From Vibrio sp. S17_S38 (GTDB taxonomy: Bacteria; Pseudomonadota; Gammaproteobacteria; Enterobacterales; Vibrionaceae), in assembly GCF_014694375.1 (NCBI RefSeq), contig NZ_JAAUWW010000003.1, positions 124,001-188,000 of the forward strand: DNA of 64,000 nucleotides, read 5' to 3'. This document shows positions 17,310-30,820 of the stretch, in pieces. Each line of letters begins with the position of its first letter. Position 1 is the first letter of the stretch. The position numbers were made by a program, and so were the translations under genes. Under the pieces are notes generated by a model that had not been told where the DNA came from, did not search any database, and was given only the letters and a program-made list of their open reading frames with translations.

Positions 17310-20300
17310 TTAACCAATATGCTTACGCGCATTACGGAATATACGCATCCATGGACTATCTTCAGACCAATCTTCAGGATGCCATGAGTTTGCTACCGTG
17401 CGAAATACTCGCTCTGGATGAGGCATCATAATAGTGACACGGCCATCTTCGGTAGTTAGACCTGTAATTGCATTAGGTGAACCATTCGGGTTGTTTGGAT
17501 ATTGTTGAGTTGGATTACCCATATTATCCACATAACGTAACGCCACAGTGCCTGAATTTTCGATTGCTTGAAGATGTTGATTACCACGCACTTCGACACG
17601 GCCTTCGCCATGGGAAACCGCGATTGGCATACGAGACCCTGCCATTTCACTAAAGAAGACAGAATCCGATTTTTGCACTTCAACTAAGCTGAAACGAGCT
17701 TCAAAACGTTCAGATTCATTGCGCACGAAACGAGGCCATAAATCCGCACCTGGAATAAGTTCGCGCAAATTAGATAGCATCTGACAGCCATTACATACAC
17801 CAAGTGAGAACGTATCTTGACGTTCGAAGAAACCAGCAAATTGGTCACGAGCATTGTCATTAAACAGTACTGATTTCGCCCAACCTTCGCCCGCTCCAAG
17901 TACATCTCCGTAAGAGAAACCACCACAAGCCACAAGGCCTTGATAGTCTTCTAATACCGCTTGGCCTGTTAAAATGTCGCTCATGTGTATATCGGTAGTT
18001 GCAAAACCAGCACGGTCAAACGCTGCCGCCATTTCAACATGAGAGTTAACACCCTGCTCACGCAAAATCGCCATCTTAGGTTTTTTGCCCATATTGATCA
18101 TCGACGCGGCAATGACTGGTGCAGCCACATCTTCATTAATATCAAACGTTAACTTAACATTTAAGCCTGGGTCATTATTGTCGGCTTTGGCTGCATGCTC
18201 TTGTTCTGCACACGCAGGATTATCACGCATGGCTTGCATTTTATTGGTGGTTTCAGCCCAAATCATGCGAAGCTCAGTACGGTTACGTTCAAGTACAACG
18301 GTCTCACCGTCAGTGATCACAATGCTATCTGATACTTCAACCGAACCAATAATATGAGAACATGTCAGTAAGCCATGCTCAGCTAACACCGATTGAACAA
18401 CTTCAACGTCATCAGACTGAACTTGAATCACAGCGCCCAATTCTTCATTAAATAAAGCCGCTAAAGAATCTGAGCCTAAACCAGCAATATCTGCTTTCAC
18501 ACCACAGTGACCCGCAAATGCCATTTCAGATAACGTAACAAACAAGCCACCATCACCTTTATCGTGGTAAGCCAACAACTTGTTGCTTGCCACTAAGGTT
18601 TGTATCGCATTATAGAAACCTTTCAGCTGCTCGGCATTATCCACATCAGCAGGTTTATCACCCAATTGCTTATACACTTGAGCGAGTGCAGTTGCACCCA
18701 TGCGGTTTTTACCGTTACCCAAATCAACGAGAATAAGGTTGGTATCACCTTTGTTGAGTTTTAATTCCGGCGTGATGGTTTTACGCACATCTCCAACGCG
18801 AGCAAATGCGGTGATAACCAATGACAATGGCGAGGTCACTTCACGATCTTCGCCATCTTGTTGCCATTTGGTTTTCATCGACATTGAGTCTTTACCGACC
18901 GGAATGGTTAAACCAAGCGCTGGGCAGAGTTCTTCACCGACCGCTTTTACCGCCTCATAAAGCCCAGCATCTTCACCCGGATGACCCGCAGGAGACATCC
19001 AGTTAGCCGATAGCTTAATATGCTTAATATCACCGATATTGGTTGCCGCAATATTGGTGATAGCTTCACCTACCGCTAAACGCGCTGATGCACCAAAATC
19101 AAGTAATGCCACTGGCGTACGCTCACCCAATGACATAGCTTCGCCGTGATAAGTATCGTAACTTGCCGCTGTAACAGCGCAGTTCGCCACAGGAACCTGC
19201 CAAGGGCCGACCATTTGGTCACGAGCCACAAGACCAGTCACAGAACGGTCGCCAATGGTAATAAGGAAAGTTTTCTCAGCTACCGTTGGGAGGCGTAATA
19301 CACGATCAATCGCTTCATTTAATTCAATACCACTGCGATCAATTGCTGGGTTATTCGCTTTTAATGTTTTTGCATCACGATGCATTTTAGGCGTGTTACC
19401 TAACAAAACATCCATCGGCATATCGATTGGCGTATTATCAAAATGTGAATCTTCCAGTTTCAATTCACGTTCTTCAGTCGCAACACCTACGACGGCATAG
19501 GGTGCGCGTTCACGCTGACAGATGGCATCAAATACGGCCATATTTTCTGGAGCAACTGCCATCACATAACGCTCTTGAGATTCATTACACCAAATCTCTA
19601 ATGGACTCATTCCAGGCTCATCATTAGGTACATCACGCAATTGGAAGATACCACCACGCTCACCATCATCAACAAGCTCTGGTAATGCGTTAGAAATACC
19701 ACCCGCGCCCACATCGTGGATAAAGGCGATTGGATTCTCATCGCCAAGTTGCCAGCAGCCGTCGATCACTTCTTGACAACGACGCTCCATTTCTGGGTTT
19801 TCACGTTGAACCGAAGCAAAATCGAGATCTTCAGCCGATTGACCCGATGCCATTGAAGAGGCAGCGCCGCCACCTAAACCGATATTCATTGCTGGGCCAC
19901 CAAGCACAATTAAACTTGCGCCGACTGGGATTTCTTTTTTCTGCACATGTTCGTCGCGAATATTGCCTAATCCACCAGCCAACATGATTGGTTTGTGGTA
20001 ACCACGAATTTCTTCGCCGTTATGAGAGTTCACTTTTTCTTCGTAAGTACGAAAGTAACCCAATAGATTTGGACGACCAAATTCATTGTTAAATGCTGCG
20101 CCGCCAAGTGGACCTTCAAGCATAATATCCAATGCTGTGACAATACGGCTTGGTTTGCCAAAATCCGTTTCCCAAGGTTGAACAAAGTTTGGAATTTTAA
20201 GATTCGATACCGAGAAACCGACTAAACCCGCTTTAGGTTTACCACCTATGCCAGTTGCGCCTTCATCGCGAATTTCGCCGCCAGAACCAGTTGAAGCGCC

Positions 20301-21221
20301 CGGCCAAGGAGAAATAGCGGTTGGATGGTTATGCGTTTCTACTTTCATCAAAATATGCGCGAGTTCTTGCGTGTAACCATATTGACGCGTTTTTGGATCT
20401 GGGAAGAAACGTCCAACACTTGAACCGACCATAACAGCCGCGTTATCTTTATAAGCCGATAAGACGTGATCTGGAGTGACTTCCATGGTGTTTTTGATCA
20501 TCTTGAATAAAGACTTTTCTTGTTCAACGCCATCAATGGTCCAAGCTGCATTAAATATTTTATGACGGCAATGCTCTGAGTTCGCCTGAGCAAACATCAT
20601 CAATTCAATATCAGTCGGGTTACGACCTAACTTTTCGGTAAAGCTTTCAACTAAGTAACCAATTTCATCATCTGCCAAAGCAAGACCAAGCGTAACATTC
20701 GCCTCTTCAAGTGCAGCGCGACCACCGGTTAATAAATCCACTTCCGAAACCGGTGCAGGTTGCGCGACTTTAAACAAAGTTACAGCTTGTTCAAAACCAG
20801 AAAAAACCACTTCCATCATTCGATCATGCAAAAGAGCTTTAACTTCTAATAATTGCAGTTCAGACAATTCAACTGAGGATTCCACATAATAAGCCGTACC
20901 ACGTTCAAGACGCTTTACTTTAGTCAAGCCACAATTATGGGCAATATCGGTCGCTTTTGATGCCCATGGAGAGATAGTGCCAGGGCGAGGAGTCGTCAAC
21001 AGCAGTTGACCTTTAGGTTCATGATCTTCGATGGTTGGACCATACGTAAGTAGTTTTTCTAACTTTTCAACTTCTTGAGCATCAAGCTCAGTCGTTAGAT
21101 CTGCAAAATGTGTAAACTCAGCATAAATACCAGATACAGGTAGGTTTAACTCACGACAAAGCTCTAAAAGCTTGTTGACACGAAATTCGGATAAAGCGGG
21201 TGAACCACGCAAAATTCTCAT
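17310..21221 (-). CDS. purL: Phosphoribosylformylglycinamidine synthase
   Basis: PurL turns formylglycinamide ribotide, glutamine and ATP into formylglycinamidine ribotide in purine synthesis. The 1303-residue protein is the large single-chain form: N-terminal PurS-like region starting [15 protein letters not shown], two AIR-synthase-like halves with the ATP-binding loop [16 protein letters not shown], and a C-terminal class I glutaminase with nucleophile C1143 (GVCNGCQM) and H1268/E1270 (PHPERV). It is transcribed alone, with a PurR box and a -10 site upstream and a TTCG-loop terminator. The neighbours mltF and tadA follow the E. coli order. Confidence 0.98.
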   Translation of the reverse strand: MRILRGSPALSEFRVNKLLELCRELNLPVSGIYAEFTHFADLTTELDAQEVEKLEKLLTYGPTIEDHEPKGQLLLTTPRPGTISPWASKATDIAHNCGLTKVKRLERGTAYYVESSVELSELQLLEVKALLHDRMMEVVFSGFEQAVTLFKVAQPAPVSEVDLLTGGRAALEEANVTLGLALADDEIGYLVESFTEKLGRNPTDIELMMFAQANSEHCRHKIFNAAWTIDGVEQEKSLFKMIKNTMEVTPDHVLSAYKDNAAVMVGSSVGRFFPDPKTRQYGYTQELAHILMKVETHNHPTAISPWPGASTGSGGEIRDEGATGIGGKPKAGLVGFSVSNLKIPNFVQPWETDFGKPSRIVTALDIMLEGPLGGAAFNNEFGRPNLLGYFRTYEEKVNSHNGEEIRGYHKPIMLAGGLGNIRDEHVQKKEIPVGASLIVLGGPAMNIGLGGGAASSMASGQSAEDLDFASVQRENPEMERRCQEVIDGCWQLGDENPIAFIHDVGAGGISNALPELVDDGERGGIFQLRDVPNDEPGMSPLEIWCNESQERYVMAVAPENMAVFDAICQRERAPYAVVGVATEERELKLEDSHFDNTPIDMPMDVLLGNTPKMHRDAKTLKANNPAIDRSGIELNEAIDRVLRLPTVAEKTFLITIGDRSVTGLVARDQMVGPWQVPVANCAVTAASYDTYHGEAMSLGERTPVALLDFGASARLAVGEAITNIAATNIGDIKHIKLSANWMSPAGHPGEDAGLYEAVKAVGEELCPALGLTIPVGKDSMSMKTKWQQDGEDREVTSPLSLVITAFARVGDVRKTITPELKLNKGDTNLILVDLGNGKNRMGATALAQVYKQLGDKPADVDNAEQLKGFYNAIQTLVASNKLLAYHDKGDGGLFVTLSEMAFAGHCGVKADIAGLGSDSLAALFNEELGAVIQVQSDDVEVVQSVLAEHGLLTCSHIIGSVEVSDSIVITDGETVVLERNRTELRMIWAETTNKMQAMRDNPACAEQEHAAKADNNDPGLNVKLTFDINEDVAAPVIAASMINMGKKPKMAILREQGVNSHVEMAAAFDRAGFATTDIHMSDILTGQAVLEDYQGLVACGGFSYGDVLGAGEGWAKSVLFNDNARDQFAGFFERQDTFSLGVCNGCQMLSNLRELIPGADLWPRFVRNESERFEARFSLVEVQKSDSVFFSEMAGSRMPIAVSHGEGRVEVRGNQHLQAIENSGTVALRYVDNMGNPTQQYPNNPNGSPNAITGLTTEDGRVTIMMPHPERVFRTVANSWHPEDWSEDSPWMRIFRNARKHIG

Positions 21222-21342
21222 GTACTTAGGTCTCTTTGGCTGTTGGGTTATAAAAAATAATATTGATATAATTTCAAATGGTTAGCTTTTATTTACGTTA
21301 TATCAATGTCATTTCAAACCAGTGAACGGCCTTTTCCGGCGT

Positions 21343-21393
21343 ATTATAAAGGAAATTAGCACTCGACGTAACACCCAAAGCAACCGTTTGCGC
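21343..21393 (-). promoter_or_regulatory. purL promoter region with PurR box
   Basis: On the leftward strand a perfect TATAAT (21348-21343) forms a -10 site about 120 bases before purL. Just upstream, at 21378-21393, AAGCAACCGTTTGCGC matches the PurR operator ACGCAAACGTTTGCGT at 13 of 16 positions. I find no good -35. This accounts for most of the 331-base purL-mltF gap; no gene is supported there. Confidence 0.7.
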
Positions 21394-21552
21394 AATTTTT
21401 TATCTTTGTTAGTCATTAACAATAAAACAGCATATTTTGACGTTAATATTAAGCCGATGAAATGAATATCGATTCGCCACATTTCATCAATTTTGCTGAG
21501 AACCTCTGCATTTGGTATAAAGTACATCTAAACGACTTTATGAGATCCCCTT

Positions 21553-22995
21553 TTGACTAAATATTGCTCTTATATTGAAAGTAAACGCTGGATTCTGGTC
21601 CTATTTTTTCTCATTGGGTTGACCGCTTGTCAGCCAGATCCTAAGTCTATGACAGACTTGGAACAGATCCAACAACGTGGTGTATTGCGTGTTGGCACTT
21701 TAAATAATCAACTGTCTTATTTCATTGGTCCAGAGGGCCCCACGGGATTGGATTATGAGTTAGCACAAAAATTTGCCAAGGAGCTGGGAGTAAAACTTGA
21801 AATAAAACCGTCTTACCATTCAAGTGGACTTTTTCCTGCATTAAAAAATCATGAAGTCGATCTTATAGCCGCCGGAGTCAGCCACACTCCGGATCGTCTA
21901 GCTGAGTTTAATGTTGGGCCTGCTTATTATTATGTCAGCCAAAAAGTCATTTATCGCAAAGGAACATGGCGTCCACGTAACCTTAAACAATTAATGGAAA
22001 AACAAGGCAGTCTTGTCGTAGTAAAAGATTCTGAATTCGATCAAACATTACAAGCTTTGTCGTCAAGTAACCCTGAACTAAAGTGGGATACTGTACAAAC
22101 TACTGATACTAATGATTTATTAAAACAAGTCTCAACTGGAGATATTGACTTTACCGTTGTCGATTCTATTTCACTATCGGTTAATCAAAGGCTACACCCT
22201 AATCTAGCCGCTGCCTTTGAACTCACCGAAGATCAGCCAATTTCTTGGTATATTAGAAAATCCAATGATGATTCACTCTACGCTATGATGTTGGAATTCT
22301 TCGGCGATATTAATCAATCAGGCGATCTCGCCCAACTAGAAGAAAAATATTTTGGCCATATACAAAGCTTTGACTATGTGGATACACGAGCCTTTATTCG
22401 CTCACTAGACAGTAAGCTGCCTCGTTATAAACGACTATTTCAAACTTATTCTAAAGAATTTGATTGGCGGCTAATTGCGGCATTATCTTATCAAGAGTCA
22501 CACTGGAACCCTCATGCAACCTCACCAACGGGTGTCAGAGGTATGATGATGCTCACTCAGTCAACCGCGAAAATGGTCAACGTCACAAATCGACTTGATC
22601 CCGCCCAATCAATTAAAGGTGGCGTATCTTATTTACGAGGTATTATGAGACGGATCCCTGATTCGATTCCAGATCATGAGAAAATTTGGTTTGCTTTAGC
22701 CTCCTATAATCTAGGATATGGCCATGTCATGGATGCTCGTCGAATTACACAATCTCAAAATGCCAATCCGAACTCTTGGACAGATGTAAAAGAGCGTTTA
22801 CCATATTTACAATTATCAGGCTATTACCCTTATACTCGATACGGTTACGCTCGTGGTAGTGAAGCAAAAAACTATGTCGAGAATATACGCCGTTACTACC
22901 AAACTATTATTGGTTATGAAGCCCAAGCGAAACAAGAAATTAGAAACGATAATAAAGATACCGACTTCACCGTGATTGATGCCCCAACAATCTAA
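21553..22995 (+). CDS. mltF: Membrane-bound lytic murein transglycosylase F
   Basis: MltF cleaves peptidoglycan glycan strands, forming 1,6-anhydro ends. The 480-residue protein has a lipoprotein signal with lipobox LTAC (C26), a periplasmic solute-binding-like domain (about 40-265) and a C-terminal SLT domain with catalytic E315 in SYQESHWNP and the family block GVRGMMMLT. E. coli MltF has no lipobox that I recall, so lipidation is a local difference. The start is TTG at 21553, as no ATG precedes the lipobox in frame; GAGAT lies upstream. It is divergent from purL and followed by a terminator. Confidence 0.94.
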   Translation: MTKYCSYIESKRWILVLFFLIGLTACQPDPKSMTDLEQIQQRGVLRVGTLNNQLSYFIGPEGPTGLDYELAQKFAKELGVKLEIKPSYHSSGLFPALKNHEVDLIAAGVSHTPDRLAEFNVGPAYYYVSQKVIYRKGTWRPRNLKQLMEKQGSLVVVKDSEFDQTLQALSSSNPELKWDTVQTTDTNDLLKQVSTGDIDFTVVDSISLSVNQRLHPNLAAAFELTEDQPISWYIRKSNDDSLYAMMLEFFGDINQSGDLAQLEEKYFGHIQSFDYVDTRAFIRSLDSKLPRYKRLFQTYSKEFDWRLIAALSYQESHWNPHATSPTGVRGMMMLTQSTAKMVNVTNRLDPAQSIKGGVSYLRGIMRRIPDSIPDHEKIWFALASYNLGYGHVMDARRITQSQNANPNSWTDVKERLPYLQLSGYYPYTRYGYARGSEAKNYVENIRRYYQTIIGYEAQAKQEIRNDNKDTDFTVIDAPTI

Positions 22996-23067
22996 GAAGC
23001 CAAAGACGCGCAAGAGACAGATGATTCATCAAAGCAAGTGGGTATGACAAGCATCAAGAAATAACAA

Positions 23068-23106
23068 TAAAACTAGCCTAACGCTTTAAATATTAGGTTA
23101 GTTTTA
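23068..23106 (+). terminator. Terminator of mltF
   Basis: A 14-bp stem with one G-T pair (23068-23081 with 23093-23106) has an 11-base loop. The stem itself ends in a T-rich run (GTTTTA). It lies about 70 bases past the mltF stop. Confidence 0.65.
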
Positions 23107-23190
23107 TCAATTCATAAGAACGTAATATAACAAGGCTATAATTAAGATCTAATTAGACATCAATCATTAATTTAATAAGGGGAAATACGA

Positions 23191-23337
23191 ATGTTCTCTA
23201 AAAAAAAGCTCATAAAAAAATCACTATCACGCAGTTCAAGTTCAACCCGTAGAAAGCGTATGATTTCAAATAACAAAAAGAAAGTCATTTGGCGCCATCG
23301 TAGTTTTGTTTTTTGTGCTGAAGAAGATCTACAATAA
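23191..23337 (+). CDS. Unrecognised 48-residue basic protein (small ORF)
   Basis: An ATG at 23191 is preceded by the strong ribosome site AAGGGGA eight bases upstream and opens a 48-codon frame ending TAA at 23337. The product is very rich in Lys, Arg and Ser (MFSKKKLIKKSLSRSSSS at the start) and ends acidic, AEEDLQ. It has one Cys and no signal peptide. I do not recognise it. It sits in the 411-base gap between mltF and tadA, after the mltF terminator, so it would need its own promoter. The basic character would suit RNA or ribosome contact, but that is speculation. Confidence 0.5.
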   Translation: MFSKKKLIKKSLSRSSSSTRRKRMISNNKKKVIWRHRSFVFCAEEDLQ

Positions 23338-23406
23338 CGCCCACCATCATCACAACTCACACCCTGCATTCCATTCAATTATTTAATGAACTCGGCAGAT
23401 ATAAAC

Positions 23407-23940
23407 CTACTTATTTGCCGAATTATCATCTCCAACCTCTTTTCTTCTTTTTTCTTTAATCTCTTTACGACGCCGGCGAAAGAAGAGTTGTAATTGTCCA
23501 CGGCACTCATTTTCTAATAATCCGCCCACGACTTCCGCATAATGAAAAGCAGCCTGACTTTCAAACAGGTTTAATACGGTGCCAGCCGCGCCCGCTTTTA
23601 AATCTGGAGCACCAAATACAATACGTTTAACTCTGCTATGCAACAAAGCTCCTGCGCACATTGGGCAAGGCTCTAATGTCACATATAAGGTCGTATCGAG
23701 TAAACGATAATTCTCAAGTACTAAACCAGCTTGACGTATTGTCGCGATTTCAGCATGTGCAGTGGCATCATGATTTTCAATAGAAGTATTCCAACCTTCG
23801 GCAATAATCTCACCGTCTTTTACTAATACAGCGCCAACAGGTACTTCACCACTTGCTTCAGCTTGTGCAGCCAATACCATTGCACGACGCATGAAGTATT
23901 CATCTTGTGGAGTAAATTGGGGTGTTAAAGATTTTGTCAC
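23407..23940 (-). CDS. tadA: tRNA-specific adenosine deaminase TadA
   Basis: TadA converts A34 to inosine in the wobble position of tRNA-Arg(ACG). The 177-residue protein has the deaminase zinc site: H62-A63-E64 and P91-C92-P93-M94-C95. Its C-terminal tail is unusually basic (RRRRKEIKEKRRKE). The start is GTG at 23940, with GAGAGG eight bases upstream; the next ATG, at 23892, would cut into the first helix. The gene follows the purL-mltF block as in E. coli. The upstream stretch carries the copied eno end described separately. Confidence 0.95.
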   Translation of the reverse strand: MTKSLTPQFTPQDEYFMRRAMVLAAQAEASGEVPVGAVLVKDGEIIAEGWNTSIENHDATAHAEIATIRQAGLVLENYRLLDTTLYVTLEPCPMCAGALLHSRVKRIVFGAPDLKAGAAGTVLNLFESQAAFHYAEVVGGLLENECRGQLQLFFRRRRKEIKEKRRKEVGDDNSANK

Positions 23941-24000
23941 AATGGCTACCTCTCAAATTGAGCGAACATTATACGTGATTGAATCATTTTCTACAGACGA

Positions 24001-24200
24001 AAAAAATCCTCGCCTATTACTAGACGAGGATCTAAAAGTTTAATCAGTTAATATTTTCGCCCAAAGGCAGAAGAATTAAGCTTGACCTTTCACTTCTTTA
24101 AGACCGTTGAATGGTGCACGTGAACCTAGTGCTTCTTCGATACGGATTAGTTGGTTGCCCGCTTTTAGGTATTAGCAGCAACACGGTCAGAACGGCTCAT
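24001..24200 (-). pseudogene. Truncated duplicate of the eno 3' end and terminator
   Basis: Bases 24001-24200 repeat 24221-24406: terminator, 3' spacer and the last 36 codons of eno. Over the first 157 aligned bases I count four differences, all in the noncoding part; the final 82 coding bases are identical. Beyond that this copy is scrambled, with 14 extra bases and an in-frame stop, so it would encode only [11 protein letters not shown]. Homology ends exactly at an ATG codon (eno codon 398), and 20 unrelated bases separate the two copies. With 59 further bases before tadA, this fills the tadA-eno gap. Confidence 0.88.
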
Positions 24201-24220
24201 TGTTCTTATTTCCACAAACT

Positions 24221-24253
24221 AAAAAATCCTCGCCTATTACTAGACGAGGATTT
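24221..24253 (-). terminator. Rho-independent terminator of eno
   Basis: Read leftward, a stem of about 13 bp (AAATCCTCGTCTA with TAGGCGAGGATTT, one G-T pair) around GTAA is followed by T's. A second copy of the same hairpin lies at 24001-24033 in the duplicate. Confidence 0.9.
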
Positions 24254-24295
24254 AAACGTTTAATCAGTTAATACTTTCGTCCAAAGGCAGAAGAA

Positions 24296-25618
<1,323 letters not shown>

Positions 25619-25748
25619 TTAAAATTTAAATGTCAAACTAATGGATAGCAGCACAACTTTTGCAACCATCCGTATCCTTTTTACATCTTACTTTTTTAAA
25701 TCTTTTAAGGCTAAACATCAGCTCAACCTTAAAAGTGTTGAAACTATT

Positions 25749-27437
<1,689 letters not shown>

Positions 27438-27614
27438 TTACTTCTGGACGGGATGAAAATATACCAGAACCGCTTTTCCGCTACAACGTGAAATCTATCA
27501 CAGTCTGTAATTTAATTTTTTGCTTCAAATCAATTTCCCTCATCGACAACGAATTTTAAGCAATTAAACTTTCTATTTATTAAGGCTTTTCGTCCACAAA
27601 AGTATTCATATGCG

Positions 27615-28454
27615 CTATTTCTCCTCAGATTTAACTTCATCCCAAGCCAAATCAAGCTCCTCTAAAGAACAATCGACTAGCTGCTTGGCCTTTTCATGAA
27701 TCTTAATTTCAACGCCTCGAAATCGACGTTCAAATTTTTTATTTGCTTTAGCAAGAGTCATTTCGGGATCTTTTCCTAAGTGACGCACTAAGTTCACCGT
27801 CGCAAACATCAGATCACCCAACTCTTCTTCTACTTTTTGTTCATTAACCTTAACTTGCAGCGCCTCTGCCATGACTTCATCAATCTCTTCCTGTACCTTA
27901 TCAACAACAGGTCCGAGGGTTGCCCAGTCAAAACCAAATTTAGCCACTTTCTTTTGAATTTTATTCGCACGAGATAATGCAGGTAAGGCTTTTGGTATTG
28001 AGTCTAGAATACTTTTTTCAACCTTGCCTTGCTCCAACTTCTCTTTTTGCTTTTCAGTATCCCATCTCTGATTCAATGCGCTTTCATCATTGATGATTTC
28101 TTTTACACCATGTTTATCTGGAAACACGTGAGGATGACGACGAATCAGCTTTTGATTCACACTTTGCACAACATCATCAAAATCAAATAATTCTTGCTCA
28201 TTCGCCAATTGGCTATAAAAAATCACTTGAAACAACAAATCGCCTAACTCTTCTTGTAAATTTGGCCAATCTTGATTATGAATTGCATCCACGACCTCAT
28301 ACGTTTCCTCAATCGTATGAGGTATAATGGAGTCAAAGGTCTGTTTTTTATCCCAAGGGCAGCCATTTTCAGGATCGCGCAACTGCTGCATGATAGCTTT
28401 AAGTTGTTCAATCGGATTGCTAAGGGATTTATTCAAAATGGTTTCACTCGTCAT
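27615..28454 (-). CDS. mazG: Nucleoside triphosphate pyrophosphohydrolase MazG
   Basis: MazG hydrolyses NTPs and dNTPs to monophosphates and pyrophosphate, cleaning the nucleotide pool. The 279-residue protein has two MazG domains: the first with the EETYE motif (49-53) and EELGD (about 68-72), the second with EEIDE and EEELGD. This is the full two-domain form. In E. coli it is downstream of relA-mazE-mazF; here relA is its direct neighbour, separated by a terminator, and no mazEF toxin-antitoxin pair is present. Confidence 0.97.
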   Translation of the reverse strand: MTSETILNKSLSNPIEQLKAIMQQLRDPENGCPWDKKQTFDSIIPHTIEETYEVVDAIHNQDWPNLQEELGDLLFQVIFYSQLANEQELFDFDDVVQSVNQKLIRRHPHVFPDKHGVKEIINDESALNQRWDTEKQKEKLEQGKVEKSILDSIPKALPALSRANKIQKKVAKFGFDWATLGPVVDKVQEEIDEVMAEALQVKVNEQKVEEELGDLMFATVNLVRHLGKDPEMTLAKANKKFERRFRGVEIKIHEKAKQLVDCSLEELDLAWDEVKSEEK

Positions 28455-28493
28455 ATTTCATACTCATTTATATTTTATGGGATAATTATTACC

Positions 28494-28525
28494 ATAAAAA
28501 AACACCGCTACAATCAGCGGTGTTT
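28494..28525 (-). terminator. Rho-independent terminator of relA
   Basis: Read leftward, AAACACCGCT (28525-28516) pairs with AGCGGTGTTT (28509-28500) around six bases, and T's follow. It sits between relA and mazG, so mazG probably has its own promoter. Confidence 0.92.
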
Positions 28526-28542
28526 AACTTGTTCTCGTTAAA

Positions 28543-30762
28543 TTATTTCAGACGTTTGACTCGTAATACATCTTTAATCTGCTCAACTCGTGCCACAATT
28601 CGATTCAGTATTTCAACATTATGTACATCAAGATGAAAATCCATAATCGTGATCTGGCGTTTGTAGTCGGTACGACTATTCATGCTATTCACTTTTATTT
28701 TCTCATTAGATAACAAGGTACTGATATCTTTTAATAATCCGACACGCTCTAACGCCTCAACTCTAATGGTCAAAACATATAAACCATTTGAGCCCCCTCC
28801 CCAAACTGTATCAATAATACGTTCGGGTGCATGGTGATTTAGTTCACCGAGTTGTTCACAATCAGATCGATGAACCGAAATTCCGCGCCCTTGCGTAATA
28901 TATCCACGAATTTCATCACCCGGGATAGGTTGGCAACAGCGTGCAAGATGCGTCATTAAGTTATCAACCCCTTGCACCACTACCGCATCTTTTCTTGGGC
29001 GGTTGTCATGTACCGTTTTTGCCTCTTGTAACTTAGCTAGTGCTTGTTTGTCTTCTTCTTCAGCGGTTGGTTTATTAACCAAAGCATTAATGTGATTAAT
29101 CACTTGGTTAATACGTAAATCACCACTACCAATACCAACAAACAACTCATCATTGCTATTAACATTAAAACGCTTCAAGGCATATTTCTGAGCATCTTTT
29201 AATGTAGCGCCAATTTTATGCAACTCTGATTCGAGAATATCTTTACCTGCTTCGAGATTTTTATCTCGACCCAGTTTTCTAAACCAAGCATTGATTTTGG
29301 CACGTGCGCGGCCTGAGTGCACAAAACCTAAGGATGGATTAAGCCAATCTCGTGATGGATTAGGTTCTTTTTGGGTAATAATTTCAACTTGATCGCCCAT
29401 AGATAACTTATGGGTAAACGGTACGATCCGCCCTCCCACTTTTGCGCCAATACAGCGATGTCCGACTTCAGAATGAATATGATAAGCAAAATCAAGTGGT
29501 GTCGCGCCCATAGGTAAATCAACCACATCGCCTTTTGGGGTAAATGCATAAACACGATCGTCGAACACTTGACTGCGGAGCTCATCCAGCATTTCGCCAG
29601 AATCTGCCATCTCTTCTTGCCAATCGATCAGTTTACGTAGCCATGTAATTTTCTCATCATAACCACTGCGCCCTGCCGTACTGCTGCCTTCTTTATATTT
29701 CCAATGCGCGGCAACGCCTAATTCAGAGTCTTCATGCATTTGTTTAGTTCGAATTTGGATTTCAATGGTTTTCCCTTCCGGCCCAAGCACAACCGTATGG
29801 ATAGATTGATAACCATTCGGTTTTGGATTCGCAACATAATCATCAAATTCACTTGGTAAATGTCGATATTTGGTATGAACCATACCGAGCGCACCATAAC
29901 AATCTTGTAGTTGATCGGCGATAATACGTACCGCACGCACATCAAACAATTCATCAAACTCAAGATTTTTTTTCTGCATTTTTCGCCAAATACTGTAGAT
30001 GTGCTTTGGTCTTCCACTCACTTCTGCATTGATATTGGCGTCTTTCATTTCTTGTGATAAATCAGTCACAAAGTCATGAATATATTGCTCACGGACAATA
30101 CGGCGTTCCGATAATTGTTTGGCGATTTTTTTATAGGTGTCAGAACATTGGTAACGAAAAGCGTAATCTTCAATTTCCCACTTAAGCTGGCCAATACCTA
30201 ATCGATTTGCTAAAGGAGCATAAATATTAGCGCACTCTTTGGCTGCAGCTTGACGGATGTCGTCGGGCTCATCTTTTACTTCACGCAAATTACAAATACG
30301 TTCCGCAAGTTTGATGATCACACAACGAAAATCATCCACCATGGCGAGTAACATCCGGCGGACGTTATCAACCTGCTCCGAAGCTTCTGAATCATCCATA
30401 CTGACATTGAGCTGACCAATGGCTGCCATTTCATCGACACCATCGATAAGCTTAACGATTTCTTTCCCATAAATTTCGACTAATGCTTCACGATCAAATA
30501 ATCCTTCGGAAACAATAGGAAAAAGCTGTGCAGCCATTAAGGTCGGGCGATCCATCGATAAGGTGATCAATATTTCGATCATTTCTCGACCACGCCATAG
30601 TAGCTTCTCTTTTTGCTTTTGATTAACCAGTATTTCTTCGCATTGTTGATAAACTTGCTTTAACTTATTACTGGTTTTTCCATCTTGATGAAGGCTTTCA
30701 ATCCAAGCGTCTAGCTCAAACTCTTCATGCTTATTTAAATGTGCGCTTCTGACTGCGACCAT
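28543..30762 (-). CDS. relA: GTP pyrophosphokinase RelA
   Basis: RelA makes (p)ppGpp from ATP and GTP/GDP on ribosomes stalled with uncharged tRNA. The 739-residue protein has the N-terminal inactive hydrolase-like domain (about 1-200), the synthetase domain with KPNGYQSIHT and the substrate loop around YDEKITWLR, then the TGS domain (VYAFTPKGDVVDLP), a zinc-finger-like region (ARCCQPIPGD) and a C-terminal ACT domain. The hydrolase-like part lacks a clear HD pair, as in RelA and unlike SpoT. Its own terminator follows. Confidence 0.98.
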   Translation of the reverse strand: MVAVRSAHLNKHEEFELDAWIESLHQDGKTSNKLKQVYQQCEEILVNQKQKEKLLWRGREMIEILITLSMDRPTLMAAQLFPIVSEGLFDREALVEIYGKEIVKLIDGVDEMAAIGQLNVSMDDSEASEQVDNVRRMLLAMVDDFRCVIIKLAERICNLREVKDEPDDIRQAAAKECANIYAPLANRLGIGQLKWEIEDYAFRYQCSDTYKKIAKQLSERRIVREQYIHDFVTDLSQEMKDANINAEVSGRPKHIYSIWRKMQKKNLEFDELFDVRAVRIIADQLQDCYGALGMVHTKYRHLPSEFDDYVANPKPNGYQSIHTVVLGPEGKTIEIQIRTKQMHEDSELGVAAHWKYKEGSSTAGRSGYDEKITWLRKLIDWQEEMADSGEMLDELRSQVFDDRVYAFTPKGDVVDLPMGATPLDFAYHIHSEVGHRCIGAKVGGRIVPFTHKLSMGDQVEIITQKEPNPSRDWLNPSLGFVHSGRARAKINAWFRKLGRDKNLEAGKDILESELHKIGATLKDAQKYALKRFNVNSNDELFVGIGSGDLRINQVINHINALVNKPTAEEEDKQALAKLQEAKTVHDNRPRKDAVVVQGVDNLMTHLARCCQPIPGDEIRGYITQGRGISVHRSDCEQLGELNHHAPERIIDTVWGGGSNGLYVLTIRVEALERVGLLKDISTLLSNEKIKVNSMNSRTDYKRQITIMDFHLDVHNVEILNRIVARVEQIKDVLRVKRLK

Positions 30763-30820
30763 TAGTACATCTTCCTGTCGGTAAAATTTGAATAACAGCG
30801 AAAATTACCTCTTTCACTGG

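Noticed and set aside
21309..21527. Leftward 72-codon ORF between purL and mltF
   Set aside because: It overlaps the purL -10 site and PurR box on the same strand, has no ribosome site and no recognised family.
24158..24200. Short peptide frame [11 protein letters not shown] in the copied eno end
   Set aside because: It is simply the decayed in-frame remnant of eno and has no separate signal.
25702..25735. Inverted repeat CTTTTAAGG/CCTTAAAAG between eno and pyrG
   Set aside because: The sequence after the stem in the transcribed direction is A-rich, not T-rich, so it is not a terminator for pyrG.
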